NCBI GenBank assembly: GCA_004009845.1
Contig: RMBW01000136.1
Span: 1-64,000 of the forward strand
Origin: Davidsoniella eucalypti
Lineage: Eukaryota; Ascomycota; Sordariomycetes; Microascales; Ceratocystidaceae
Direction: 5' to 3'
DNA: 64,000 bases
The position numbers were made by a program, and so were the translations under genes. A model generated the notes under the pieces. That model was not told where the DNA came from and ran no database searches. It saw nothing but the letters and a program-made list of their open reading frames with translations. How positions within the stretch are numbered: the first letter of the stretch is position 1; every line of letters begins with the position of its first letter. Positions 1 to 12,301 of this stretch are shown piece after piece.

Positions 1-3000
1 GACCATTCGTACACTTTGAATGCGTATACTATTCTATCCCGAGTGCGTACAACCATGTGCACACATGGACGGCACAATTAGACACAACTGGCACATCGCG
101 GCTTCTTTCACAGTATGAGCCGCAGCCTAGAACACTGCATATTTCTTCTAGATACTTCTGCTTAGTTGCTTTGCTATTTTTCCTACTGTGACTCTGCGGC
201 CAAACACAGCCCGACAAGCCATCGAAAGAAAGGCCTTCCCGCAGTTGGCAACGAGATGTGTTACGTCGAAAGGATTTGGCACTGCGACTCCAACTCTGTC
301 TTCTCCAATAATGGACCGACGCATCGTGGAATCGAATGACCTCGTTGTCTTGATAGTGCTAGCTCTCGCCAATGTATCATGTACTAACTAGTTGCAGTCG
401 CTGATAAGGACCAAGTCTCCTGTGGCTGTTTGAGTTTCTGAGACCTGCGGCAAGGGCTGACAACTTTTAACTCTCTACAGAGTAATTGTAGGGTAACTTT
501 GGTCAATCCCCTTAACTTCCGATCATCGTGACATATCGTTATACTACACTCTTTGTAAACGTACAACCTGCTTCGCAATATTCCATCGGATCTTCTTATT
601 ATTCTTCTACATTACAATACAGCGGCGTTCTCTTTGTGGGCAGGCCGATAAGCCAAGGGCGGGCCAAGAGGAAGGACGGCTTGGAATCCCTGACTCCGTT
701 TTGGGGGAAGGGGGCGGCACAACTAAACCATTCCAGGGCATACTCATCGCCCAGAAGCCTGCAAAATAAAGCCAGCAAGCCAGCTATGACGACACTAGAC
801 ATATAAGCGGCCTGATTTGTCTCCAGAAAACCCCCTAGACGACCTTCGCGGGTGCATCTTCTGACTACTTTTTTTTTTACCCCAACTTAGTTGTTGTTTC
901 ATTGTTTACTACAATTGGTGGCGGCCTTTCAAGGACAAAAAACTCAAAAAAATTATAGTTGCACAAACATCAAGCATAAAATACCGCTCTCGCATGTTTC
1001 CAATCGCTTCTGAGGCCACAAGCTTCACGATGCGACTGTTTTTGTGCGCTTTGAAGTAATTCTGACATGATCTGTTCTTCATTTTGTGCTCACGGTGCTG
1101 CAGTTGATGTAACGGCCGAGGATGTCCGATCAGCCAATGATAACACTAAGATAGGTTGTATCAGATATGCACCCCTTCCTCTTTATCCAGATTCACCCGG
1201 CCGATTTATCTTTCATATGTTGTCACGTGATATAGAATTCAATAGAATCTTGCATTTACACTCGCCATGATGATAGATGATCGTCGAATTCACATTACTG
1301 TTATATAATACTTGTGTAAATAGGCATACATATAGACTTCGGATTATATCGACAAACGCCAATTTTTCCAATAACGAAAGTCCGTTTGAACGTAGTTGTG
1401 CCTTATTCCCGGGTTTATGGATTTTGGTTCATTCCATCTCTCCTCAAACTACCATTACTTTACAGCATGTTGATCAATAGGCAGAGAAGGATAAATTCTG
1501 GGCAGACTCGATTTCCAACGATGGGCTGTATCTGTACGATAGTTATACGTCATAGGTGTTTTGGATCATTCATCAACCCATCAATGCCTGTGGCAGCACT
1601 TCAGCATATGTCTCAGGAATTGCTAGTAATAGATTAAGGGTGTGACATTGAGACTTATCAATCATGCTACATATAGTAGGTATACATCTGTATGTACATC
1701 TCCATATAATTGTAGTTGTTATCATTACTCAATGGCTTATTGAAAACACCTAACAATACTTAGTTGTAGCGCTTGATAACAATACATTCATATCTGTACA
1801 TACTTTTCTACAGTATATATGTATGCATCGCACCCTTTTAAATACTGTGCGTTGTCGTCTAACCCTATGTGTGTTTAACCCTATCATATCAAATGGTAGT
1901 TTTTTTTAATTAATTCATTAATCTTATGGAGCTATAATGAAGATAAATAAAATGGTGATAAGACGTATCTATCTTTAATCAGTTAGTTATGGTTAGAGAT
2001 ACATAACTATGTATGTAATATTAAAGAGAAACAATATGATAGCAACCTACGTTGTTTTTCTCTCTCCGTCTTCCCAAAAGAACAACGTGCTTCCTATGTG
2101 TTTACGAGACATGCAGGAGTTGGAGTTTTGGCATGTACATGTATGTACACATATGCATCACTGGTCACATTGGAAAGTATCCAACAAGACCTCATGGCTT
2201 GCATGTTCGCATCAAGGAATATACAACTAGCTCGGGTACTTGAGGCAATGAGCTTTACGAACAATACTGGGCCTCCGTTCACAATAAGGGTATGGCTAAT
2301 AGCAAATAAGGGAAAGTTCGTCTTTCGCTTCTCTTAGGGGCATTGAGGCCAGGGGAAGGGTGTTGATTGACCTTACTCCCACTGTCTCTATTCTTTGCGT
2401 CGGAATCGGATATCTGCATCTCATGAATCCAATATGGGAAGTCATTGCCATCAAAGCCGAAGGAAGTTGAATAGATGCCAAGAAGAAGTACAGAAGTACG
2501 AGCAAAGGTCTGTGTTGAGTTCTTCTGGGCAGTTTGCAGTGTATTTTTATATATTTTCTACCGGGGAAAAGCTAGACAGGCGGATTGCAACTGTACAAGG
2601 CCAGTAGATTTTATATTTTAGATCCGAGCTTGAGCCAGGGAAGGGGGCACTTGAAATCCAGGCTAAAAGGGGAGCAAAGGTTAAGGAAGCTTGAATGGAA
2701 GCTAAAAGGAAGGGCATTAATGAAAGAGAGTGAAAACAAGAGCGCTAAAGGGAGTCAACTATCGCTATTGTCATAGATAGCATAAAAAGATATAATTCAA
2801 GCGCCGAGGTTCAATATTGAATGTGATGGGAATGAGAGATATCGAGCACGACCATCAAACAGGACGGCCTAACATGGCGGCCTAATGTGCTGCACATTAT
2901 TCTAGCTGCAGGTGACGCCGCAATCTCCACACCAACAACAACACCAAGAACAACAAAGAACAGGCGTGGCGACGCGGGACTTGACCAGCAACTGCGAAAT

Positions 3001-4602
3001 CCGATTTCTGAGGCTTCGGTTCCAACGAGCTTAGTGGCTGATCCCATTTGCTTGAACCTTCAATGCGCTAGGCCAAATCAGGCCGGGAGAACAACTCTGT
3101 GAATGGCCCTGCCCTGAACCCAACCTTGCAACCCAGATGAGATCTGGTAAGGGTATCGATTTCCCTTTCGTTCTGTGCATTTAATTCAATACAGTCCAAT
3201 CAATCAACAAGAGCAGAGCAACAGAACGGACAGAAAATATTGCTGAGGTTGAACTTAAAGCAGAGCCCTAAACTTAGCCTCTATTGCTAATACTGCTAGT
3301 GCCAGCGAGTGAATTTTCTTAGTTGCAGTAGCGCTGAAAATAGAGCCCGCTTTATTTTTCTTTGTTCTTTGTTCTTTGTTTGTTGTCGTGGCACCGCCTT
3401 TCGCCTCATGGACCGCGCCCAATAATAATATTGATTTATTTAATTTTTTTTTTCTGCCGCCGTACTTGCTGTTTTAGTAGCATCGACACTTTGGCATAAA
3501 TCAAACGAAACCAGGCACCGTCCATCAACATCGCCAAATATTTGCCAATTATTCACGGCATTACAAATAATTAATACTTTCATTATTTCCATTTGTACAT
3601 AAAGAAGCGCTAACCAGCGGCTCGATCGCGCTAGACGATAATCGCATTATTTTGTTTGGTAACGTCGGTACTGTACCGCCCATCCAAGCTCTTTTGCGCC
3701 TAGCTTTGCTTTCTTTTCATTACAACTTCTCTCTCCCTTTCATGCTCGACTATTGATCGAGTGCTCTAGACATAGACACGCCTTAAGAGACTGTCCAAAA
3801 CAAATCGTTATCCCATTTTCTGGCACGACGACACGACGACCCGACGTTCTTTGCTCATTCCTCGAATATTCTACTTTGCTATACTACGGCACTGCGGGAA
3901 TCGTCGCCCACTGCCAATATACCCCTTCGATAACCAAGGACTTGACTTACTCGTTATTTTTTCAAAGTCGAGTTCCGCCGCTCGAAAGGACGCAGGAGAC
4001 GGAAGCTGATCTTTAGAAATCTTGCGCCGCGCTACGCCAAGTTTAGACACTAAACCACTGTCTCATTTCTCGCGCGACTGATTTATAGCAAGGCAAATCC
4101 GACTACTAAGAGCACCCTCTTGCTCTTGGGTATAGTTGTCGTGGTCAACTATTGTTTTCGGTCATCGCTGACTATCGCAATATCTGGCGTTATTCGAGGT
4201 CGGACTGTGGTGTTAACCGGCCTACCAGACGACTCTTTGATAGTTCTTTGTTTGAGACTCTTTGACGGCTCAAAAGCTATCGGTAGACGTTTCTGGCCGA
4301 CAGAACTTCGCTTTGAACAAAGAAGGCTCTTTTGGCCTTTCTTCACAATATTAAAGAAGTATGAATACCCGCACTTGACTGCCTCTTACACTGCATTTCT
4401 CTTTCTTTTCGTTCCTCGAATCACACTCGTCTTCTTACTGTCATACCACCTTGTTTCTAACACTACACAGCACAAAGCATTTAGGCAAGACACCCATTAA
4501 TCAGACTTCTTTTGTATTCATTGAGAATATCATTTTCTGGCTTGCGTTGTTGGGAAAACAAACCACTTGTTTTCTCCTACGAAAATTCCCTCACCTTCCA
4601 TC
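1..4602. other. Intergenic region and Sad1 leader
   Basis: No convincing gene was found here; the open frames are short and resemble no family I know. The only recognisable element is a 49-bp LINE 3' end at 1898-1946, listed separately. The last 900 bases before the Sad1 start are pyrimidine-rich, as expected for a promoter and 5' leader of a fungal gene. The left edge may cut the regulatory region of a gene outside the window. Confidence 0.5.
1898..1946 (-). mobile_element. Micro-LINE: 5'-truncated LINE 3' end with TSD
   Basis: Read on the minus strand, this short piece carries the same 3' terminus (a TATAGCTCCATAAG core, then an AT-rich stretch and an A tail) as the LINE ending at 38370 and the fragment at 18553-18597. 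A 10-bp direct repeat with one mismatch, ATCAAATGGT at 1888-1897 and ATAAAATGGT at 1947-1956, flanks it and fits a target-site duplication. Compared with the other copies it lacks 6 nt in the repeated TATAGC/CTATAG part. It is non-coding and reads as an extremely 5'-truncated retrotransposition product. Confidence 0.7.
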
Positions 4603-7103
4603 ATGTCACGAAGAAACGCACCTGCCCGCAAGGGCAATCACTCTTCACAGACTATGCTCACTAATGGTGCCGCTATCCAAGAAGAGCTCCCCCCTCTATC
4701 GTCACGCTTCACTAGCAGTTATGGCGCAGAGGTTACTTATGCCATTTACAACCCCCTCAAGGGCCGTCGCAGAGATCTCCACACTGCTATTGACAATGCT
4801 CTTCGGATCCAAGCATTTGAGGAGGACGATAAAATCGATGAACAGTTGATGGAGCAACTTATGCAAGACGCACCCGATGCTCGCAAGATCCGCCAAGCTG
4901 AGGCTGCCCGTCAGCGTGAGAGTAGTGTTGCAACTCTGCCCACATCACCGTCGGCAACCCCAGAACCCGTCGCTTTCCTGAGACGTGAACGTGCCGTTCC
5001 AGTTGCTCGTCAACCAGACGATGACAGATACCGCAAGGAACTGGAGCGCAAGCGCCGCGTTGAAGCTGAGAGACTTCGTCTCGAGAGAGAAAGAGAAGAT
5101 AAAGAGACTGCCGCGCTTCGAAACAATGATGCGGATAAGGATAGTGAGGAAGAAGAGGACGAGGTCATAGAGGAGGAGACCGTTCGCCTCCCCTCAAGAA
5201 CACCTAGCATTGAGCGCGAATCTCAAGCTGCTGCTGAGAAAGCTATGCGTGACAGTGAGCTTGCACGCTTGAGGACAGAGACGGCTAGAGTCTCTGCTGC
5301 CGCAGAAAGATCTCGTTTGCGCCGCGACAAGCAATATCGCTCCGATACTTCAAACGACTCAACACACAATTCTTATGGAACTGAGGGCGAACTCTATGGA
5401 GGGACTTCATTTAAGCGTCTGTTTAAGAAATCATTCGGTGAGTTCTATCAATACTATGCTATCTATCTGTATTTCATCCTATTCTAACCTGCTGGATTCT
5501 AGGCCCTATTGGTGCTCTATTCTATAACGTATCACTAGCTTTGGTTATTATAACCTTTTGGATTATCATTGTTGCGTGGATGTCTCAGCATTTCACCATT
5601 AACCCCTCTGTCAAGGAACTTGACTTTTTCTGGGACGAGTCAAGCAGCGTCTGGGAAAACGTGGCCCAGTTCTCGCCCTTGATCCGCATCGCACCTATCG
5701 AGCTACCTGGTCACCACGACACTGACTCTTCAAGCGTTAGCAAGTTCACATATGAACTGAACCGCCAGAAGAGTATCCTGAAGCGATTGGAGAAGAGTTC
5801 TTCATTGAATAATGATGCCCGTGAGAAGCTTAACAAGATGCTTCCGGAACTGGTCGTCGTCGAGCGCAATGGAAAGGACATCCATCTGCCGCCACAGCTG
5901 TATCATGCTATTCGTGATGACTTGCGTAATGAAGGTGTTTTCTTCAACATGGGCAAGGACCGTGGTGGTACATTTGAGATCAGTTCCGACCAGCAGTGGG
6001 ATGCTATTATTCGCAGACTGGACAAGGCCGGCTACGCCAAGAAGACTGATATCTCACCTTCTGAGCCTGGTGTGACTAGCAAGCAATGGCAGGAATTCCT
6101 ACGTGAAAACGCCAAATCTCTACAAAAGGCACAGAAGAACGCGACTGGATCTACCACGACCAACATCATCAGTCGCGAGGCCCTGCTTCAGGAGATGGAC
6201 GCGGAGATCAAACGCTCTAGAAAGGAGCTCAATGAGGCTCTCACTGCGCAAGAAACACGCCTGGTTGAGAAGCTGGATATCGCAGTTCGCGCCGCGGCAG
6301 CCAGTGCCGCGGCTTCTACAATGTCACATGCCGAAATTAGTGCCCTCGTGAGCAGCATGGTGCGTCGAATCATGAGTGAGGCCCAACTGGATGCCTTGTC
6401 CCACCGTGAGATTCGCTCCGACTACTTTGCGTCTCTGCGCCAGCAAGTTAATTTCTTCTCGCGTGGTGCTGGAGCTATCATTGTGCCGTATAAGTCTTCG
6501 CCATCATACCAGTTTGAAAAGCACACCAAGCCGGATCACAAGAAGAACAAAAGCTGGTCGAAACTCCGCAGTCCCTCAGTGACCGAGCTTGGTACTGCTG
6601 CCGTGTTGACCAGCTGGGATGATGATGGCCAGTGCTGGTGTGGTTCTATCGGCACTGATCGCAATGGTCTTCGTCAAGGCACTTCGGTCGCTGTCAGACT
6701 TGGCCGTAGCATTGTCCCTCGGCACATTGCCGTGGAGCACATCCTCAAGGGCGCTACTCTGGAAGATGCCGCGCGCCCTCGTGATATTGAAGTGTGGGCG
6801 TATATCGAAGACATTGGCCTGCGCCAGCGTATACACGACTTTGCCTCTGCCCAGTTCACTACAATTGTCGACCGGGACGGAAAGCCCATTGGTGAGCCGA
6901 ACTCCAACGATGGTTTCGCTAAGATTGCTAGCTTCACGTTCCCAGAGAGCGAGGACACAGAGGTCTATATTCACCAGCTGTCACCTGAGCTGGCAAACAT
7001 GGGAGTCGAAACAGACATGATTCGCGTGGTGGCAACAACCAACTACGGCGATGAAGCTAAGACGTGCTTCTACCGTCTGCGTATGTATGGACAGATTGTC
7101 TAG
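4603..7103 (+). CDS. sad1: SUN-domain protein Sad1 (nuclear envelope/spindle pole body)
   Basis: Two exons, 4603-5437 and 5503-7103, separated by a 65-nt intron (GTGAGT donor, CTAAC branch, CTAG acceptor), give 811 residues. The start is the first ATG of the frame (MSRRNAP). The N-terminal 278 residues are charged and partly coiled (Arg/Glu-rich around 145-175, acidic around 187-200) and would face the nucleoplasm. One transmembrane helix lies at about 281-305 and is encoded right after the intron. A lumenal coiled coil precedes the SUN domain (about 584-811), with the Trp/Asp-rich core at 'TSWDDDGQCWCGS' and the conserved C-terminal 'CFYRLRMYGQ'. SUN proteins bind KASH partners to form LINC complexes that link the nuclear envelope to the cytoskeleton and spindle pole body. 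Domain order and length match fungal Sad1. An intact gene. Confidence 0.95.
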
Positions 7104-8472
7104 ACTACTGCATCTTGATTTCGGGTCTGATATTTGCTACTGGCGTTGATTTCATGAATTGTTTTTCGGACGGTTGTTCTCTTTTGTTTTCTTCATGCCG
7201 GGTACCATCTAGAAAGTGCGCATTTTATTTTGGGAGGGTTACATTATTCGTTCTCATATGTATGTATATATGTGAGAAGACGATATTTTTTGTTTGATTT
7301 CTTTAAACTTTGGTGTTTGGAAATGTCGGGTCGGTCTTTTTACCATGTTATTTTTCATCATTTCTGGCTTTCTATGACGTCTTTACCTTCTTATTCACGC
7401 TGTTCTATAATGTATGACGCCGAGACTGAATACTATGTATGCTTCATGTTTTTCTTTAATACATATACGAATATAAGCAGTTATGCCAATTCTTGAGCCT
7501 TGCTTTTTGCATGTGATAGTGCTATTCTGGAATTAGCTTACGGCAACTCCCAATTCAGAATCGGACGGAATGCTGGTGGGCGGTGAAATATGGCAGAATT
7601 TACAACTAGATAATCAAGTAAAGACCAACTAAATCGTGACTAAAATTATAGGATAAAACGATAACGAATTACATGTTATTCTTTAATACATCTTTATCAT
7701 TTGGTCTTTTTGTTATGCTGTGCAACATATCTTTCTATTCTACGTAAAAATTCACTGTGCCAATCATTTTCGACGAATCGACCGTCCTCTCAATTCTGGC
7801 CGTATATACTTTGTAGCTGAGACTAAGTTGACTATTCTTATTTATTGCCTTATTATATCAGTACCTTCTCATCACTATCATATCTATATCCCCGCCGCTG
7901 GCCCTACAATTTGCTGGTTTGTATTCTTAGAACTCACTTCTTCCTTAACTCGTCCCTCTTTCCTGTGGATTTCTTGATAGTATTACGACCTCTTTCGACC
8001 CCTGCCTTAGCAACAATACATTGCCTTCTTGAAAGCTGAGCGTGGATCCCTCTTAACTAGACGTTACTTCAATTTCAAAGAGGGGCCATAATCCTAAGTG
8101 GAACTCAAGAACATAGAAGTGGGATATCGTCCATCGTCTACCCATATAACAACCTATCGCCTTGTTCCTTGGTTAGCTCGGAACTGGGCCTGTTTATCGT
8201 CTGATCTAATACTTGTTATCTTCTGATAACTTCGCTTGAGCCTCGTTTGCGCTTGGGTTGCTACTCCGAGTTTCAGCGCCTTGTCTATTTTGACCTTTTT
8301 TTTTTTCTGAGCGCTCTTTTCTGTCTGGACTTTTTGATCCCTTCAGCTACCGCATCTTGCTATCCGCCAATTACATAAGCGCTTCTAGCTTTCTTTCTTC
8401 CGCCTTTGACCTAGTTCTTTGCATCGCATATCTTCTATACCATAGAGCCTATCTTATCCGCCCTATCTAGCC
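7104..8472. other. Intergenic: Sad1 3' region and FAD synthetase promoter
   Basis: No gene seen. The region holds the 3' region of Sad1 and, from about 8160 on, a pyrimidine-rich tract (a run of T at 8298-8307) that suits the promoter/leader of the downstream FAD synthetase gene. Confidence 0.5.
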
Positions 8473-9386
8473 ATGGATCTTCGCCAAGTATGCCGCAATA
8501 TGCATAACAAGGTCCAGGCCTTGCTGGCCCGCGAAGATGTAGACGGAAGCTGCCCGTCATTAAAGGCTGTTCAAGCCCAGACGCGGATGTCTTTGGCGAT
8601 CGTTGACGATGCCCTCCAGCGATACTCGTATGTTTTTCCTGTATTTTGGTTTTCTGGTTCCTGTTGAAGTGCCACTTGCATCCTTAGGCCATGCTTCTCT
8701 GCATGCACTTTATATCCGCTCTTATAAACCACTGGAAACAAAAGCACTTCTGACCCATAGTTTGCGCGCCTATTTATAGATTCGACGAACTTTCTCTCTC
8801 GTACAATGGCGGAAAAGACTGCCTCGTTCTCCTCGTCCTGATACTCGCCTCTCTACACAAACAATACAACACTACCTCAAGTCCTGACGCCGAAGCCAGC
8901 TCTGGCTTTCCCACCTCCCTCCATGGCATCTACATCGAATGCGCCGACCCATTTCCCGAAGTCGATGCCTTTGTCGCGAAAACCTCGGCGCAGTATCATC
9001 TCTCGCTTGCGCGGAGTTCGAAGCCCATGAAGGCTGCTCTGGCCGACTATCTAGCCGCACAACCACATCTGCGCGCCGTCTTCGTCGGTACGCGCCGCAC
9101 CGATCCACACGGTGCTCAACTCACCTTCTTCGACGAAACTGACGGCGATTGGCCGCGGTTCATGCGCATCCATCCCGTCATTGACTGGCATTACACAGAA
9201 ATCTGGGGCTTTATTCGCGAGGTTGGTATCGAGTACTGTACTCTTTACGATATGGGATATACCTCGCTTGGAGGCACAAACGATACATACCCGAACCCTG
9301 CGCTGAAGAGAGAGGGCAGTAATGGGTTCAGACCAGCTTATGAATTGACGGAAGATCTGGAGGAGCGCTTAGGTCGTTACCGGTAG
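8473..9386 (+). CDS. FAD1: FAD synthetase (FMN adenylyltransferase)
   Basis: Two exons, 8473-8627 and 8780-9386, with a 152-nt intron (GTATGT ... ATAG) encode 253 residues. The split codon is restored as Ser in 'QRYS-FDELSLSYNGGKDC'. The SYNGGKDC loop at about residues 59-66 is the PP-motif ATP-binding loop of the PAPS-reductase-like family. The segments 'GTRRTDPHG', 'WPRFMRIHPVIDWHYTEIW' and 'YTSLGGTNDTYPNP' are the usual conserved blocks of eukaryotic Fad1. The enzyme transfers AMP from ATP to FMN to make FAD in the cytosol. The second exon contains no stop and keeps all the expected blocks. Convergent with the helicase gene, 353 bp apart. Confidence 0.93.
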
Positions 9387-9739
9387 AAGTAGAGGGTGAT
9401 GTAGCCCACGATAATGAGGAGGATTGTATATTAGGGTTGTAGCCAGTAGGGTTTCATGGTGCAGGCTATATATTTATCGGGTTCAAAGATAGAACCAACG
9501 ATCACATAGCACCGTACGTATAACGAACAAATAACATAACATAAAAAAAAGGGTTAGGGACTTTTGAGATCATAGAATTCAACTTGTAGTGAAAATAAAA
9601 TCAATTAGCTGGCTCCATCCTTTTTGTAGTATGCAGAAAAATAAGCCCCAGAATGTATGTCCAAGAGTGCTAAGAATGGTATAGTATATATGTATCGTTG
9701 CCCCTCCCCCCCTCTTACAAGCTAAAACAGAAATGCTTT
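9387..9739. other. Convergent 3' intergenic region
   Basis: A 353-bp region between two converging genes, AT-rich with A runs near 9542 and 9590. It likely holds both 3' untranslated ends. No other feature seen. Confidence 0.5.
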
Positions 9740-12301
9740 CTAGCCGAGTAGGCCAGCAGCGAGAGACTCGTAATCCTCGAGAGTCTCAGGCTCGTGATCC
9801 ATCTCGATGACCCGACGGCCGCGCTTACTGTCTTTCCGCTTCTTCTTACGATCTCTACGCTCTTCTTCTGAGTCGTCCTCGAACCACTTCTTAGCGCGCT
9901 TGTCGCCAGCCTTGGGCTTTTCTTCCCTTTCTTCATCGCTACCACCGTCTTGTTGTCCCGAGACTGTCATGGGTAGACTTCTTAGGAAATCCAAGGCAGC
10001 CGATGGATCCTCATAGTCGCCGCCCTCAAGCTGGACGCCACCTTCTTCGTCATCGCTAAAATCACCGCCATCACCACCACCGTCTCCTTCGTTGTCACTG
10101 CCACCGTTGGCAGTGAAGCCTGTGGCTTCTTCACGTTCGCGTTGTTTGCGCTTATCGCGTTTCTCCTTGCGGCGTTGCTTAGCAAGCTGTTTGTCTGTAG
10201 TATCGGCTTCCTGGAGAGCTTGGGCTTCCTCGGAGACGAACTTGCGGATCTGTTCCTCGACGGGACCCTCATTTTTGAAGTCTTCTTCATTCTTGAGTTC
10301 GTAGACAGAGCGTGCGTTTCCGTCGTCGTCAAAGATAATCTTCTCGGCTGGGCCACGGTACTTGAGAAGCTTCTTCTTGGACTTGAGGAGCTTTTCACGA
10401 CGTTTGGAGTCGATGATGAGCTCTTTGCCGCCGAGGTTGAGAACCTTGGGTTTGGCGCCGGGAGCATCGTCATGCTCGTTCTCGCTGGCAGGGTCGTCGG
10501 CATTGATGACGCGCTTGACCTTGAGGAAGTCATCGCCATCGTCTTCGTCACCGTCGTCGATAAGTTTTGTGTAGTGACCAGTAAACACATCTTGGTTGGT
10601 ACGCTCAAACATCTTCTCGTACTTTGTGCGGACTTCCTTCTTCTTCGGCTTCTTTTTGTCGCCATCTGAGTCGTCACCGTCGGATTCTGAGCTGGAGAGA
10701 TTTATCCGGGGGGCGTTCTTGATCTTTTTGATATCCTCACCCTTCTGGAACTTGATTTGTGGTGTACCAGGTAGACCAAGACTTGAAGCAAAGGCGTCAA
10801 GATCGAGCTCCCCGAAGTGGAATACCTCCCTATCCTTTTGCAAATGGATTGAGCGAGTGTAACTGATAAAGGCCTTTTGAGCAAGATATTTGATGTCGGG
10901 ACTTTGGAAAGCCATGCTTTGAAGTTTCTCGACGATCCTCCGCTTCTTCTTTTCCTTGGCGTGTACTTTTTGGATGGGAATCTTCTTTTGTTCGAGGCGC
11001 TTCAAGAAGCCTTCCTCTTCGCTAGGCTCTAGGAACAGAATAGCCTTGCCCTTGCTCTCATAGCGAGCAGTTCGACCTACTCTGTGGATATACGTATCGG
11101 CATCTTCGGGGCAATCAGCCTGGACGACCCAGTCAACAGCAGGGAAATCAACACCTCTAGCAACAATATCAGTAGCAAACAAGCAAGAGTACTGAGCACG
11201 GGAGAATTTGCGGGTGATTTCGAGACGAGCGATTTGCTTCTGGCGGCCGTGAAGATGAAGAAGTGGCACGCCGGGCTGCATTTGACGAAAACTTTCGTAC
11301 ACGAAGCGGACTTGCTTGCCGGAAGATAAGAACACGATGATCTTGCTCTTGAGATTGGCCTTGATGAAACCCCATAGCATGTCAAGCTTTTCGTGGAGAG
11401 GCATGACCATATAATGCTGCTGCAGAGTTACAGGAGTGGCGGAAACGGCTGCCTCGTGCACTGAGACGTATTCGGGGTCCTTGAGACTCAGACGAGCCAG
11501 GTCAGAAACTTTCTTGCTTTGTGTCGCACTGAACATCATAGTCTGGCGCTGCTTAGGAAGATGATCTAGCAAAGCATCGACAGCCTGCTGGAAACCCATG
11601 TCCATGATACGATCAGCCTCATCCATGACCAAGATCTGCAGATTGTTCACATCTAGGCTTGCTGTTTGATCGAGATGTTGCAGCATACGGCCAGGCGTAC
11701 AGACCAAGATGTTCATCTTCTCCAAACGATCAGCTTCTTCTTTGAGAGACTTGCCTCCGATCACGAGACCAGCTGACAAGACATGGTTACGACCGACCTT
11801 GCGCAGGACTTCGAAGATTTGCACGGCGAGTTCGCGGGTGGGCGCAATGATCAGGGCACCGAGGCCGTCGAACTCGGTCCAGCGCGCACGGTATAGGCGT
11901 TCGAGAACGGGAATTAGGAAGGCGAGGGTCTTGCCGCTACCGGTTTTAGCAGCACCGAGGATATCGAGACCCTTGAGAGCGAGGGGAATGGCGCGGGCTT
12001 GAATATCGGTTAAGACCTTGAAGTGCGATGCTTCGAGACCTTCGCTGGTGAGCTCGGAGAGAGGGAGATCGGAGAAGTTCTTGACGTCAGCAGTTTTTGG
12101 ATCCTAGAGTAATGATAAGAACAATTAGCACAATATTTTCAATGGGCGCTAGTAAAGAAGAAGACGTACAAAATCCTCGACTGTCTTGTTGAGTTCGTCA
12201 ATGTTGGCGATGGTTTCCTTGCGACGCTCAAGACGATCTTTCGTCTTGCCCTCTTTGTATTTCCGGCGGGGAGGGCCAGACTTGCGCTGATTTGGAGGCA
12301 T
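9740..12301 (-). CDS. DBP4: ATP-dependent RNA helicase Dbp4 (Hca4/DDX10 family)
   Basis: Exons 12301-12170 and 12103-9740 are separated by a 66-nt phase-0 intron (GTACGT ... CTAG) and give 831 residues. The start is ATG at 12301 (MPPNQRKSG), followed by a basic tail. The DEAD-box core shows the Q motif (about 54-84), Walker A AKTGSGKT (96-103), PTRELA, TPGR, DEAD (about 205-208), SAT, and motifs V/VI ending in HRVGRTAR. After the core comes the DUF4217-like region ('FISYTRSIHLQKD'). A long acidic and Lys-rich tail of roughly 300 residues follows, typical of Dbp4/DDX10. Dbp4 works in the nucleolus in early 18S pre-rRNA processing, releasing snoRNAs from pre-ribosomes. Long antisense open frames in the tail are shadows of its Glu/Asp/Lys codons. 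Confidence 0.95.

Noticed and set aside
4120..4500. 126-residue frame upstream of Sad1
   Set aside because: Lies in the pyrimidine-rich leader of Sad1; hydrophobic composition follows from T-rich DNA.
10142..10669. 175-residue plus-strand frame across the helicase tail
   Set aside because: It lies antisense to the acidic/Lys-rich C-terminus of Dbp4, whose codon bias leaves the opposite strand open; no domain is seen.
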